Assembly (NCBI GenBank): GCA_035551355.1
Contig: DASZNF010000013.1
Span: forward strand, 1 to 64,000
Direction: 5' to 3'
Source of the DNA: DATATV01 sp035551355
Lineage (GTDB): Bacteria; Actinomycetota; Actinomycetes; Mycobacteriales; Pseudonocardiaceae
Length of the DNA stretch: 64,000 bases
This document shows positions 53,559 through 62,408 of the stretch, in pieces. The notes below the pieces were generated by a model. It searched no databases and was not told the origin of the DNA. It was given only the letters and a program-made list of their open reading frames with translations. The position numbers and the translations under genes are program-made. Position 1 is the stretch's first letter; every line of letters begins with the position of its first letter.

Positions 53559-54463
53559 TTGGTCAGTCCCCAGTCGGCCAGCAGTTCGGCCACCCGGGCC
53601 CGGCCGGCTTCGGACAGGGTGCTGATCGGCGCGCGCACCTCGCGGCGGCAGACGTCCAGTTGCGCCAGGGCTTCCTTGACCACGGACACATTGTTCTCCG
53701 CCTCGTTGGCCGCGCGCAGCGCCTCGAACGGCCGGATCTTCTCCCACACCGCCATCGCCGCCGGAAAGTCGTTGGCCCGCAAGGCGTTCAGCATGCCCAG
53801 CGACAGTGCCGGATCGACGTTGGCCAGCCCGGACGTGAAGCCGGTGGCGCCCACCGCCCAGTAGCCGGGCGCGGCCAGCTCGGCCAGCCCGGCGATCCAC
53901 ACGAACTCGCCCAGCCCGGCCTCCCGGGACACGGTGGCGAACCGGACCGGGTCGGGCACCGAGTACTTCACGCCAAGCACGTTGGGCGCCTGAGCTTTCA
54001 GCTGCGCCAGGTGGGCACCGTCGATGCGCGGGTTGCGCAGGTAGGGCAGCACGCCCAGCTCGGGCACGGCCGAGGCGATCTCCGCGTGGTAGGCCACCCA
54101 CCCGTCCTGGGACAGGTAGGGGTGCACCGGCTGGTGGATCATGATCGCCTCGGCCCCGGTGTCCCGGGCGTGCTCGGCGGCGGCGACGGCGTGCGGCACC
54201 GACTGGCCGACGCCGGCCACCACGCTGGCCCGAGGGCCCACGGCGCCGACGGTCAGCTCGACCACGCGGCGGGTCTCGGCGTCGGACAGGGCGTAGTACT
54301 CGCCGGTGTTGCCGTTCGGGGTGACCACCTCGATCCCGCCGTCGACCAGCCGGTTGAGCACGGCCACCAGGGCGGGCTCGTCGAGGTCGCCGGCCGGATC
54401 GAAGGGGGTCACCGGAATCGCGACCACACCGGCCAGCCGCTGCCGCAGCCTGTCGAAACTCAT
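53555..54463 (-). CDS. DapA-family 2-keto-3-deoxy-sugar-acid dehydratase/aldolase
   Basis: A 302-residue TIM-barrel Schiff-base enzyme: AGVVAIPVTPFDPAGDLDE, VVTPNGNTGEYYALS, Tyr141 in LPYLRNPR and the Schiff-base Lys166 in VLGVKYSVPD. With the IlvD-type dehydratase and semialdehyde dehydrogenase it would be 2-keto-3-deoxy-pentonate or 5-dehydro-4-deoxyglucarate dehydratase, giving 2-oxoglutarate semialdehyde. An aldolase reaction is the alternative. It is the first gene of the minus-strand operon, divergent from a GntR. Confidence 0.87.
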   Translation of the reverse strand: MSFDRLRQRLAGVVAIPVTPFDPAGDLDEPALVAVLNRLVDGGIEVVTPNGNTGEYYALSDAETRRVVELTVGAVGPRASVVAGVGQSVPHAVAAAEHARDTGAEAIMIHQPVHPYLSQDGWVAYHAEIASAVPELGVLPYLRNPRIDGAHLAQLKAQAPNVLGVKYSVPDPVRFATVSREAGLGEFVWIAGLAELAAPGYWAVGATGFTSGLANVDPALSLGMLNALRANDFPAAMAVWEKIRPFEALRAANEAENNVSVVKEALAQLDVCRREVRAPISTLSEAGRARVAELLADWGLTK

Positions 54464-54498
54464 CGTCCGCTCGTCCCCGCTTCCGCCGTCGACACTGG

Positions 54499-54516
54499 TG
54501 TCTCATATATGATACA
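54499..54516. promoter_or_regulatory. Near-palindromic operator of the sugar-acid operon
   Basis: TGTCTCATATATGATACA (one mismatched pair) lies 36 bp upstream of the DapA-like ATG. A related TGATATACGACA site stands before the divergent GntR gene at 54669. Both have the AT-rich centre expected of a GntR operator. Confidence 0.65.
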
Positions 54517-54668
54517 TCAGTAGGTGTCAGGTCAGGCGGGTCCGTTTCCGCAGGGCCGGTTCGATCGCCGCGAACGGCCGGCAACCGGCGTGGGGATCAT
54601 CCGGCGAGCGGAGCGCGCGCGGAGTCGGCGTGGTCCGGCCCGGAATGGCCGAGATCGGCCGTAGAATC

Positions 54669-54680
54669 TGATATACGACA
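54669..54680. promoter_or_regulatory. GntR-like half-palindrome before the GntR gene
   Basis: TGATATACGACA, 28 bp upstream of the GntR start, partly matches the operator at 54499-54516 when read on the other strand (TGTCGTATATCA). It is probably an autoregulatory site. Confidence 0.45.
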
Positions 54681-54707
54681 CACTGTTCGGTCGGTCGAAG
54701 GGGTCGG

Positions 54708-55376
54708 ATGCCCGAGATGTTGAGCTTGCCCGCGTCCCGCACCGAACTGGTGCTCGAGGAGATCCGGCGGGCCATCCTCACCCGCGAACTGCTGCCCGGT
54801 CAGCAACTCGTGGAGATGGAACTGGCCCAGCGGCTGGGCGTGTCCAAGACCCCGGTGCGCGAGGCGCTGAAGGTGCTGTCCGGTTCCGGCCTGGTCACCT
54901 TCAGCCCGTACAAGGGCGCCTCGGTCCGCACGGTGGACGCCGACCTGGCGCAGAACGTGTTCGACCTGCGGCTGCTGCTGGAGCCCGAGGCCGTCGAGCG
55001 CTCGGTGCGCCACCGCGAGCCGGAGGAGTTCGCCGAGGCGGCCGGCCTGCTGGAGCAGGCGAACACCGCGGGGGCCAAGTCCGATCACGCCGAGCTGAGC
55101 CTGCTCAACCGCGCCTTCCACCGCGCCCTCTACGCGGGATGCGGCAATCCGCTGCTGGTCGGCATCCTGGACGAGCTACGGGACCGGGCCGCACTGCTGT
55201 CCGTGGTCGGCTGGGACGCCAACCACAGCTGGGACGCGGAGTGGGACGAGCACCGGGCGATCCTGCGCGCCGCCCAGGACGGTCGGCCCGCCGCGGCGGC
55301 CGAACTGCTGCGCGCGCACATCGAGGGCTTCCGGGCCCGCATCATGCCCGCCATCGCGGCCGCCGAGAACGCCTGA
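54708..55376 (+). CDS. GntR/FCD-type regulator of the sugar-acid operon
   Basis: A 222-residue GntR regulator: winged HTH (about 12-80; LTRELLPGQQLVEMELAQRL and VSKTPVREALKVLSGSGL) and an FCD domain with NRAFHRALYAGCGNPLL and EHRAILRAAQDGRP. Divergent from the DapA/IlvD/ALDH/LysE operon, which it likely represses through 54499-54516, with a 2-keto-3-deoxy acid or sugar acid as inducer (inference). ATG 54708. Confidence 0.87.
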   Translation: MPEMLSLPASRTELVLEEIRRAILTRELLPGQQLVEMELAQRLGVSKTPVREALKVLSGSGLVTFSPYKGASVRTVDADLAQNVFDLRLLLEPEAVERSVRHREPEEFAEAAGLLEQANTAGAKSDHAELSLLNRAFHRALYAGCGNPLLVGILDELRDRAALLSVVGWDANHSWDAEWDEHRAILRAAQDGRPAAAAELLRAHIEGFRARIMPAIAAAENA

Positions 55377-55527
55377 GCGGAAACGTCGAGAGCGGCTGAG
55401 CGGCTGCCGGAAAGGCTTGACCGCGTGCCGAAACGCCGCGAGCGGAGGATGCGCGGCGGAGCTGTGCGCGACCACGCATGATCGGCCAGAATCGGGGGTC
55501 TGGCACACAGTCGTGAAAGGGCGTGGC

Positions 55528-56613
55528 ATGGCTCACGAAGTACGGGGCGTGATCGCCCGGAAAAAGGGCGCACCGGTCGAACTGACCACGATCCTGGTGC
55601 CCGACCCCGGGCCCGGCGAGGCGTTGGTGAAGGTGCAGGCGTGCGGGGTCTGCCACACCGACCTGCACTACCGGGAGGGCGGGATCTCCGACGACTTCCC
55701 GTTCCTGCTCGGGCACGAGGCGGCCGGGGTGGTGGAGTCGGTCGGCGACGGGGTGACCGATGTCGCGCCCGGCGATTTCGTGATCCTCAACTGGCGCGCG
55801 GTGTGCGGCAAGTGCCGGGCCTGCCTGAAGGGCAAGCCGTGGTACTGCTTCGACACCTACAACGCCGAGCAGCCGATGACGCTGGCCGATGGCACCGCGT
55901 TGTCGCCCGCGCTGGGCATCGGCGCATTCGCCGAGAAAACCCTCGTCCACAGTGGACAGTGCACCAAGGTCGACCCGGAGGCCTCACCGGCCGCGGTCGG
56001 CCTGCTGGGTTGCGGCGTGATGGCCGGGATCGGCGCGGCGATCAACACCGGCAACGTCTCGCGCGGGGACAGCGTGGCGGTGATCGGCTGCGGCGGCGTG
56101 GGTGACGCGGCCATCGCCGGGGCCAGGCTGGCCGGGGCCACCACCATCGTGGCCATCGACGTGGACGACCGGAAACTGGCCTGGGCCAAGGGAATCGGCG
56201 CCACCCACACGATCAACGCCAAGCAGGCCGACGTGGTCGAGTCGGTGCAGGAGCTGACCGGCGGGTTCGGCGCGGACGTGGTGATCGAGGCGCTGGGCCG
56301 CCCGGAGACCTGGGCGCAGGCGTTCTACGCCCGCGACCTGGCCGGCACCGTGGTCCTGGTCGGCGTGCCCACCCCGGACATGCGCATCGAGATGCCGCTG
56401 CTGGACTTCTTCTCCCGCGGCGGTTCGCTGAAGTCCTCCTGGTACGGCGACTGCCTGCCCTCGCGCGACTTCCCCTACCTGGTCGACCTGTACCGGCAGG
56501 GCCGGCTGGACCTGGACGCGTTCGTGTCCGAGACCATCGCGCTGGACGCGGTGGAGGAGGCGTTCGCCAAGATGGGCCGGGGCGAGGTGCTCCGCTCAGT
56601 CGTCGTGTTCTAG
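55528..56613 (+). CDS. mscR: S-(hydroxymethyl)mycothiol dehydrogenase
   Basis: A 361-residue zinc alcohol dehydrogenase, class III-like: CGVCHTDLHYREGGI, GHEAAGVVESVG, structural zinc CGKCRACLKGKPWYC, VAVIGCGGVGDAAIAGARLAGA and SRGGSLKSSWYGDCLPSRDFP. This matches actinobacterial mycothiol-dependent formaldehyde dehydrogenase, which detoxifies formaldehyde bound to mycothiol (and can reduce S-nitrosomycothiol). ATG 55528 is chosen from family starts. Its end overlaps the convergent cupin gene by 18 nt. Confidence 0.93.
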   Translation: MAHEVRGVIARKKGAPVELTTILVPDPGPGEALVKVQACGVCHTDLHYREGGISDDFPFLLGHEAAGVVESVGDGVTDVAPGDFVILNWRAVCGKCRACLKGKPWYCFDTYNAEQPMTLADGTALSPALGIGAFAEKTLVHSGQCTKVDPEASPAAVGLLGCGVMAGIGAAINTGNVSRGDSVAVIGCGGVGDAAIAGARLAGATTIVAIDVDDRKLAWAKGIGATHTINAKQADVVESVQELTGGFGADVVIEALGRPETWAQAFYARDLAGTVVLVGVPTPDMRIEMPLLDFFSRGGSLKSSWYGDCLPSRDFPYLVDLYRQGRLDLDAFVSETIALDAVEEAFAKMGRGEVLRSVVVF

Positions 56614-57045
56614 TTCGAAGTCGGCGTAGTCGAAACCGGGTGCGACCACACAGCTGACCAGCACCGGCTCGGTGGCCACCGCGGTGGCCTGCCAGCAACC
56701 GCCGGGCACCAGGGCCTGTGGTCGCTGCCCGGTTTCGAACTCCGGCCCGAGTTCGATCTCGGTGCTCGCGCCGGGCCGCGCACCCGCGCCGCCCAGCCGC
56801 AGGGTGAGCGGGCCGCCGCGGTGCCAGCACCACAGTTCGTCCGAGCGCACCCGGTGCCAGGCCGAGCGCTGCCCGGCGGTGAGCAGGAAGTAGATGCCGG
56901 TCGCGGCGGCCCGGTCGCCCGGGTACCCGGCGGGCAGCGCGGGTCCGGGCAGGGTGACCGGACTACGCCAGGTCTCGGCGAACCAGCCGCCCTCCGGATG
57001 CCGGCGCAGGCCCAGATCCGTTGCCCAGTCAGGAAGTTCGGTCAT
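56596..57045 (-). CDS. Cupin_5 (DUF985) protein
   Basis: A 149-residue cupin of the DUF985 family: LGLRRHPEGGWFAETWRS, ATGIYFLLTAGQRSAWHRV, DELWCWHRGGPLTL and LVPGGCWQATAV. The fold binds metals or small ligands; the function is unknown, and some members act on sugar nucleotides or as uncharacterised epimerase-like proteins. Translation is coupled to the crotonase upstream (4-nt overlap). The C-terminal end overlaps the dehydrogenase gene on the other strand. Confidence 0.85.
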   Translation of the reverse strand: MTELPDWATDLGLRRHPEGGWFAETWRSPVTLPGPALPAGYPGDRAAATGIYFLLTAGQRSAWHRVRSDELWCWHRGGPLTLRLGGAGARPGASTEIELGPEFETGQRPQALVPGGCWQATAVATEPVLVSCVVAPGFDYADFELEHDD

Positions 57046-57725
57046 GAGCCGAACGCGTTGGCGGTGGATTCGCGCAGCGCCGACAGCGTGGCCGGGTACA
57101 TCCGGGACTTGATCACGCCCAGCGTGCCGCCCGGCTTGCCGGTCAGCGGCCGGGCCAGCTCCAGCGCGGCGGGCAGCACCGCGCCCTCCTCGGCCACCGC
57201 GTCCACGATCTGCGCGGCCAGCGCGTCGTTGCCGCCGAACCGGCGGCCGGTGGTCATCGCCTCGTGCGCGGTCTTGGGCGTGAGCTTGGCCTGGATCAGC
57301 GCGGACATGCCGGGGGTGAACGGGATCTGGATGTCCACCTCGGGCACGCAGAAGTAGCCGCGGTCGGCCCGCATCACCCGGAAGTCGTGGGCCAGCGCCA
57401 GCATCGCGCCCGCGGCGAAGGCATGGCCCTGGATCGCGGCCACGGTGGGCAGCGGCAGCGTGAGCACCCGGGCGAACAGCTCGTGGACTCCGGTGACGTA
57501 GTGGTTGAGCTGGTCGGCGTTGGCGCCCAGCCAGTCCAGGTCCAGGCCGTTGGACCAGTGCTTGCCGGTGGCGCTGGTGACCAGTGCGCGGGGCGCGTTG
57601 GCGCCCTCGATCTCGTCGAGGGCGCCACTCATGGCGGCCAGCCAGTCCGGATGGAACCGGTTCTCGCCGTCACCGAGGTCGAGCACGAACACGTCCCCGT
57701 CGCGGGACAGGCTGGGCTGCGTCAT
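57042..57725 (-). CDS. Enoyl-CoA hydratase/isomerase (crotonase) family protein
   Basis: A 227-residue crotonase-fold protein: GDVFVLDLGDGENRFHPDWL, KHWSNGLDLDWLG (first oxyanion strand), AAIQGHAFAAGAMLALAHDFRVM (second) and CVPEVDIQIPF. It is most like delta3,delta2-enoyl-CoA isomerases. The acyl-CoA substrate is unknown. Its start is 26 bp from the stop of the adaptor gene upstream, from which it seems separate in function, and it is coupled to the cupin. Confidence 0.85.
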   Translation of the reverse strand: MTQPSLSRDGDVFVLDLGDGENRFHPDWLAAMSGALDEIEGANAPRALVTSATGKHWSNGLDLDWLGANADQLNHYVTGVHELFARVLTLPLPTVAAIQGHAFAAGAMLALAHDFRVMRADRGYFCVPEVDIQIPFTPGMSALIQAKLTPKTAHEAMTTGRRFGGNDALAAQIVDAVAEEGAVLPAALELARPLTGKPGGTLGVIKSRMYPATLSALRESTANAFGS

Positions 57726-57751
57726 GACCGGGATACTACCGGCCGGTAACT

Positions 57752-59542
57752 TCAGCCGCCGGTGCGAGCTCCGCCGCCGCCCGTGCCGCCCGTGCCACCC
57801 CGGCCGCCACCGCCGAATCCGCCACCGCCGCCGGTGAGGCCGCGGGTGTTGGTGTTCGAGGTGGGCAACGCCTCGCCGAGATCGGCCAGCACCACCTGAT
57901 CGCCCGGGTTCACCCCGGACATGATCTGGGTCAGCGTGGTGCCCTGCACGCCCACGGTCACCCGGACCGGGGTGAGCGTGCCGTTCTTGAGTTCCTCCAC
58001 GATCCCGGCCGCGCCGGCCGTGCGCACCGCCGAGGTCGGCACGGCGACCGCCGCGGCCGCACTGCGCAGGGTGATCGACAGTGCCGCGTTCGACCCGGCG
58101 TACAGCGGCTGCGTGGTGCTGCCCAGCGAGATGGTCACCGGGTAGCTGGCCGAGCCGGAGGAGGTGGTGCTGTCCAGCGAGCCGATCGAGGTGACCTGCC
58201 CGTTGATCGGCGTGCTGCCGCCGTCGGGCACCACGGACGCGGCCTGGCCCGGCTTGACCGTGCCGACCTGGCTGTCGCTGACCGCGGTGGTCACCTCGCT
58301 GGTGCCCGGGCCGACGATCACGATGTCGGCGCTGCTGGAGTTGGCCGAGACGGTGGCGCCGGTGGACAGCGTCACGTCGGCCACCGTGCCGGAGATCGGC
58401 GCGACCAGGGTGGCCGCGGCCAGGCTCTGCTGGGCCTCGGCCAACTGCGCGTTGGCCGAGTCGACCGAGGCCTGGTCGGCGGCGAGCTGGTCGGCCGAGG
58501 CGGGCTGGCCGCTCGACCCGCTCGATCCGCTGCGGCCACTGCTAGAACCGGACCCGGACGAGCCCGAACCACCGGATCCGCTTGATCCGCTCGATCCGCT
58601 GGACGAGGTCGAGGACGAGGTCGAGGACCGGCTGCTCGACCCGGTCGAACCGGCGCTGCTGCTGGCCGCCTGCTCGACCTCGGTCTCCGCCTTGTTCAAC
58701 GCGGTGGTCAGCGCGGATTCCGCGCCGGCCAATGACTTCTCGTCGGCCGACGCCTTGGCCTCGTCGCCGGAGACCTGGTTGATCAGCGTGGTGCACTCGT
58801 CGGCCGCCTGGGTGTCCACGCCACTGCCGGAGGTCGTGGTCGGCTCGGTCGACGAATCCGTTGATGTGGAAGAAGAAGAGGTGGACTGCGTCGAGGACGG
58901 GGCCGAGGAGGCCGCCGCCTGCAGGCTGTCGATCACCCCTGGGCAGGTCGCGTTGACCTGCTTGACCGCGCCGCTGACCAGGGTCAGATCGTTGTCCACC
59001 GCGCCCTGCGCGGCGCGCACCGCGGTCTGCTGGCCGTTCAGCGACTGGGCCAGCCCGGACAGGTTGGTGCTGGACCGGGAACCCGAGCCACCCGAGGACG
59101 AACCCGACGACGAGGACGAGTCGCTGGTGCTGCTCACCGTGCTGGTCTGGCTGTCCTGGTCGCTGGCCAGCTTGGCCTGCTCGGTGGCCACCTGGGACTG
59201 GTCCGAACTGACCTGGGCGGCCAGCGTGGTGGTGTTGAGCTGAGCCAGCGGCTGCCCGGCGGTGACCTGCTGGCCCTGGGCCACGCTCACCGCGGACACC
59301 TGGCCGCTGACCGGGAACTTCACCGTCGCCTCGGTGACCGGCTCGATGGTGCCGACCAGGTTGAGCGTGGCGGTGACGGTGGCCGGGCCGGCCGTCGCGG
59401 TCCGGTAGGACGTGCCGGACGACCGGGTGGCCGCCCAGGCCGCGCCGGCGCCGCCGAGTACCAGCACCGCGGCGACGACCACGACGATGAGCCGGCGCCG
59501 GTTGCCTCGACCTCGGGCGACACGGCGGTGACGCTCAGCCAT
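57752..59542 (-). CDS. MacA/HlyD-like periplasmic adaptor with Ser/Gly-rich insertion
   Basis: A 596-residue adaptor. One N-terminal membrane anchor (about 17-42, LIVVVVAAVLVLGGAGAAWA), then a lipoyl/barrel-sandwich half (GTIEPVTEATVKFPVSGQVS), a long hairpin region interrupted by very Ser/Thr/Gly-rich stretches (about 115-165, 200-240, 295-345), the second lipoyl half (AATLVAPISGTVADVTLSTG) and a beta-barrel (VPTSAVRTAGAAG). A Gly-rich tail ends it. Such adaptors link MacB-type transporters to the cell wall or outside space in actinobacteria. It is the last of five minus-strand genes, overlapping the DUF5666 gene by 8 nt. Confidence 0.82.
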   Translation of the reverse strand: MAERHRRVARGRGNRRRLIVVVVAAVLVLGGAGAAWAATRSSGTSYRTATAGPATVTATLNLVGTIEPVTEATVKFPVSGQVSAVSVAQGQQVTAGQPLAQLNTTTLAAQVSSDQSQVATEQAKLASDQDSQTSTVSSTSDSSSSSGSSSGGSGSRSSTNLSGLAQSLNGQQTAVRAAQGAVDNDLTLVSGAVKQVNATCPGVIDSLQAAASSAPSSTQSTSSSSTSTDSSTEPTTTSGSGVDTQAADECTTLINQVSGDEAKASADEKSLAGAESALTTALNKAETEVEQAASSSAGSTGSSSRSSTSSSTSSSGSSGSSGSGGSGSSGSGSSSGRSGSSGSSGQPASADQLAADQASVDSANAQLAEAQQSLAAATLVAPISGTVADVTLSTGATVSANSSSADIVIVGPGTSEVTTAVSDSQVGTVKPGQAASVVPDGGSTPINGQVTSIGSLDSTTSSGSASYPVTISLGSTTQPLYAGSNAALSITLRSAAAAVAVPTSAVRTAGAAGIVEELKNGTLTPVRVTVGVQGTTLTQIMSGVNPGDQVVLADLGEALPTSNTNTRGLTGGGGGFGGGGRGGTGGTGGGGARTGG

Positions 59543-60389
59543 TGCCGTTCCCACCGCCGTTCCCGTTGCCCCCGCCGTTGCCGCCGCGGCCGCCGAAACC
59601 GGTGCTGCACCCGTTCGGCCCGGCCTTGCTCACCGTGATCGTGGTCGCGGTCACCGCGCCGGTGTCGTCGGTCTTGCCGATCGCCTGCACGCAGTCGCCC
59701 ACCACCGCCGCGGTGGAGGCCGCGGTCTCGGACTTGGTGTAGGTGGTGGTCGCGCTGACGGTCACCGTGGTGGTGGTCGCGGTGCCGCCGTTGCGGGCCG
59801 TGCCCTGCACGGTGATCGTGTTGCCGGACACCGCCTGCACCGTGCCGAACGCCCGGCCGCCGCCGTTGCCGCCCGCGCCGTTGGCCCCGCTGGGCCGGGT
59901 GCCGGAGGGCCGCGGGCTGCCGGAGGGCCGGCCCGCGCCGTTGCCGCCGCGACCGCTGCCGCCGCCGAACCCGGTGTCGCAGGTGCCCGTGGAACTGGCC
60001 GGGGTGATGGCCACCGTGGTCGCGGTCAGTGCGTTCGTGCCGGCCGAGGTGCCGGCCACCGTGACACAGGCGCCGGTGGTCACATCGGCCAGCGTGCCGG
60101 ACACGTCGTTGGTCCACTTGGTGGTGCCGGTGAAGTTCACCGTGACCTGGCCGGTGCTGGAGTTCTGCACCTCGAGGCTGGACGCGGCCACCGCGGCCAC
60201 GGTGCCGAACGCGCCGGGGATGCTGCCCTGGCCGGTACCGGACCGGGAACTGGCGCTGGTGCTGGGCGCGGAACCGGCCGAGGCGCCGCCGCCACAGGCG
60301 GCCACCGTGGCGGTCACCGCGGTGGCCAGCACCGCCATACCGAGCCAGGACCGTAGCCGAGCCGGGGAAACGCCGAACCGTGCAGACAT
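59535..60389 (-). CDS. DUF5666-type Gly/Thr-rich lipoprotein
   Basis: A 284-residue exported protein: hydrophobic MAVLATAVTATVAACGG with lipobox VAAC, then two DUF5666-like beta-barrel units (about 60-140 and 180-260; each IPGAFGTVAAVAASSLEVQ / AFGTVQAVSGNTITVQG followed by VTVxxTT and GDCV), separated and ended by Gly/Asn-rich tracts. It probably sits on the outer membrane face beside the adaptors. Function unknown. ATG 60389 has GGAG 8 nt upstream; GTG 60425, overlapping the MacB stop, is possible. Confidence 0.75.
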   Translation of the reverse strand: MSARFGVSPARLRSWLGMAVLATAVTATVAACGGGASAGSAPSTSASSRSGTGQGSIPGAFGTVAAVAASSLEVQNSSTGQVTVNFTGTTKWTNDVSGTLADVTTGACVTVAGTSAGTNALTATTVAITPASSTGTCDTGFGGGSGRGGNGAGRPSGSPRPSGTRPSGANGAGGNGGGRAFGTVQAVSGNTITVQGTARNGGTATTTTVTVSATTTYTKSETAASTAAVVGDCVQAIGKTDDTGAVTATTITVSKAGPNGCSTGFGGRGGNGGGNGNGGGNGNG

Positions 60390-60417
60390 TGTCAACTCCA
60401 AAGTGGACTGTGGGGAT

Positions 60418-61656
60418 TCATTCACTGCGCAGCGCGTCGATCGGGGCCAGCCGGGCCGCCCGCGTCGCCGGGTACACGCCGAAGGCGAGCCCGATGACGA
60501 TCGCGGTGACGATCGCGCCGATGGTCGCTGCGGGGGAGACGGTGATCGTCTCGGATATGAAGTGCGGCAACACCATCGCGCCGACGATGCCCAGCAACGC
60601 GCCGAGCAGCCCGCCGGTCAGGCCGAGCACGGAGGCCTCGACCAGGAACTGGCGGCGGATCGCCACCGGGCTCGCGCCGATCGCCTTGCGCAGGCCGATC
60701 TCCCGGATCCGCTCGGTCACCGAGACCAGCATGATGTTCATGACGCCGATGCCGCCGACCAGCAACGAGATCGCCGCGACCCCGCCGAGCAGCACGGTGA
60801 GCGTCTTGCTCACCGAGGTGGCGGTGGTCAGCAGCGACTGCTGGCTGGCGATGGTGAAGTCCGCGCTCGCCGCGGTGGTGATGTGGTGCAGGTTGAGCAG
60901 TTCCTGGTCCGCCTCCTGGTACGCGGCGGACAACGTGTCCGCCGACCCGGCCTCGAGGTAGATCGACTGGACCGAGGTCCGCGTGGTGCCGCCGAAGATC
61001 CGGTCGGCCGCGGTGGAGATCGGCACGATCGCCTGATCGTCCTCTGTGGACGATGACGAGGTCGTGCCGGTCGAGTCGAGCACCCCGACGACGGTGAACG
61101 GGATGTTGTTGATGGTGACCGAATTGCCCACCGGATTCGCGTTGCCGAACAGTTCCTGGGCGGTGGTCGGGGCCAGCACGGCGACCGCCGCGTCGCTGGT
61201 CTCGTCCTGCTCGGTCAGGAACCGGCCCTGGGTCACCGAGCGGGCCCGCACCGACATCCAGTCCGGAGTGGAGCCCACCACCGTGGTGGTCCAGTTGGTC
61301 GAGCCCGCGGTCAGCGACTCCGAACGGCTGGTGCTCGGCGCGACCGCGGCGATGTCCGGGGCCACGGCCTTCTGGCCCAGCGCGTTGGCGTCGGAGATGG
61401 TCAGCGTGGAGGCCGAGCCGGCGCCGCCGCGCAGCCCGGTGGTGGAGCTGGTCGAACTGCCCGGGGTGACCACCAGCAGGTTGGTGCCCAGGGCGTCGAT
61501 CTGCGCGGTCACCGTGGCCTGCGCGCCCTCGCCGAGGCCGACGGTGAGGATCACCGCGGCGATGCCGATCAGGATGCCCAGCATGGTCAGGCCCGAGCGC
61601 ATCCGGTGCGTGCGGATGGCCTCCAGGCTGGTGCGCAGCGTTTCCCACCAGTTCAT
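60418..61656 (-). CDS. MacB-like ABC transporter permease (FtsX domain)
   Basis: A 412-residue permease: N-terminal helix with SLEAIRTHRMRSGLTMLGILIGIAAVILTVG, an extracytoplasmic MacB periplasmic domain (about 45-270) and three C-terminal FtsX helices (LTVLLGGVAAISLLVGGIGVMNIM, REIGLRKAIGASPVAIRRQFL, and the final ATIGAIVTAIVIGLAFGVYP). It uses mechanotransmission to drive efflux of a peptide, drug or envelope component. It overlaps the ATPase stop by 4 nt (ATGA). Confidence 0.9.
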   Translation of the reverse strand: MNWWETLRTSLEAIRTHRMRSGLTMLGILIGIAAVILTVGLGEGAQATVTAQIDALGTNLLVVTPGSSTSSTTGLRGGAGSASTLTISDANALGQKAVAPDIAAVAPSTSRSESLTAGSTNWTTTVVGSTPDWMSVRARSVTQGRFLTEQDETSDAAVAVLAPTTAQELFGNANPVGNSVTINNIPFTVVGVLDSTGTTSSSSTEDDQAIVPISTAADRIFGGTTRTSVQSIYLEAGSADTLSAAYQEADQELLNLHHITTAASADFTIASQQSLLTTATSVSKTLTVLLGGVAAISLLVGGIGVMNIMLVSVTERIREIGLRKAIGASPVAIRRQFLVEASVLGLTGGLLGALLGIVGAMVLPHFISETITVSPAATIGAIVTAIVIGLAFGVYPATRAARLAPIDALRSE

Positions 61657-62408
61657 GCCGCCCGCCCCCCGGTGTCGGACTCGATCAGCCCGTCGCGCAG
61701 CCGCACGGTGCGCCGGGCCCGCGCGGCCACGTCTTCCTCGTGGGTGATCAGCACGATGGTGTGGCCGGCCGTGTGCAGGTCGGCGAACACACCGAGCACG
61801 TCGTTGGTGGCCACCGTGTCCAGCGCGCCGGTCGGCTCGTCGGCCAGCAGCAGGGCCGGCTTGTTGACCAGCGCGCGAGCCAGCGCGACCCGGGACTGCT
61901 GGCCGCCGGACAGTTCGGGGGGCCGGTGCAGCACCCGGTCGGCCAGGCCGACCTGGTCCAGCACCTCGATGGCCCGGGCCTTGCGCTGCGCCTTGGGCAC
62001 GCCCGCGTAGCACAGCGGCAGTTCCACGTTGCGCCAGGCGTTGAGCGCGGGCAGCAGGTTGAACTGCTGGAACACGAAGCCGATCCGCTGGTTGCGCACC
62101 TGGGCCAGATCGAACTCGGTCATCCCGCTGACGTCCTCGCCGGCCAGGTGGTAGCGGCCGTCGGTGGCCACGTCCAGGCAGCCCAGGATGTGCATCAGGG
62201 TGGACTTGCCGGAGCCCGAGGGCCCCATGATGGCCACGTATTCGCCTTCCTCGATGCGCAGCGTGATGCCGCGCAGCGCGGCCACCTCCACCGCGCCGGT
62301 GCGGTACACCTTGTGCAGGCCGGCGATGTCGATCACCGGAGCCGGGCCCACCGGGGGAATCGGCTCGGTGGGGTAGGACAGGTCGATGACGGTCACGGAC
62401 TCAGCCAC
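61653..62408 (-). CDS. MacB-like ABC transporter ATPase
   Basis: A 251-residue LolD/MacB-type ATPase: Walker A GPSGSGKST, Q-loop FVFQQFNLLP, signature LSGGQQSRVALARAL, Walker B LLLADEPTGALD and ITHEEDVAARARRTVRLRDG. It powers the FtsX permease encoded next. The GTG start at 62408 overlaps the upstream adaptor stop by 8 nt; GTG 62393 is another candidate. Confidence 0.9.
   Translation of the reverse strand: MAESVTVIDLSYPTEPIPPVGPAPVIDIAGLHKVYRTGAVEVAALRGITLRIEEGEYVAIMGPSGSGKSTLMHILGCLDVATDGRYHLAGEDVSGMTEFDLAQVRNQRIGFVFQQFNLLPALNAWRNVELPLCYAGVPKAQRKARAIEVLDQVGLADRVLHRPPELSGGQQSRVALARALVNKPALLLADEPTGALDTVATNDVLGVFADLHTAGHTIVLITHEEDVAARARRTVRLRDGLIESDTGGRAA

Noticed and set aside
50418..53864. 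An open frame of more than 1100 codons on the plus strand.
   Set aside because: It lies antisense to aldehyde dehydrogenase and IlvD genes with full catalytic motifs; composition is typical of a GC shadow.
58480..58680. Repetitive GATCCGCT/GACGAGG tracts that could suggest a CRISPR or satellite array.
   Set aside because: The period follows codons for Ser and Gly in the adaptor linker; there are no constant repeats with unique spacers.
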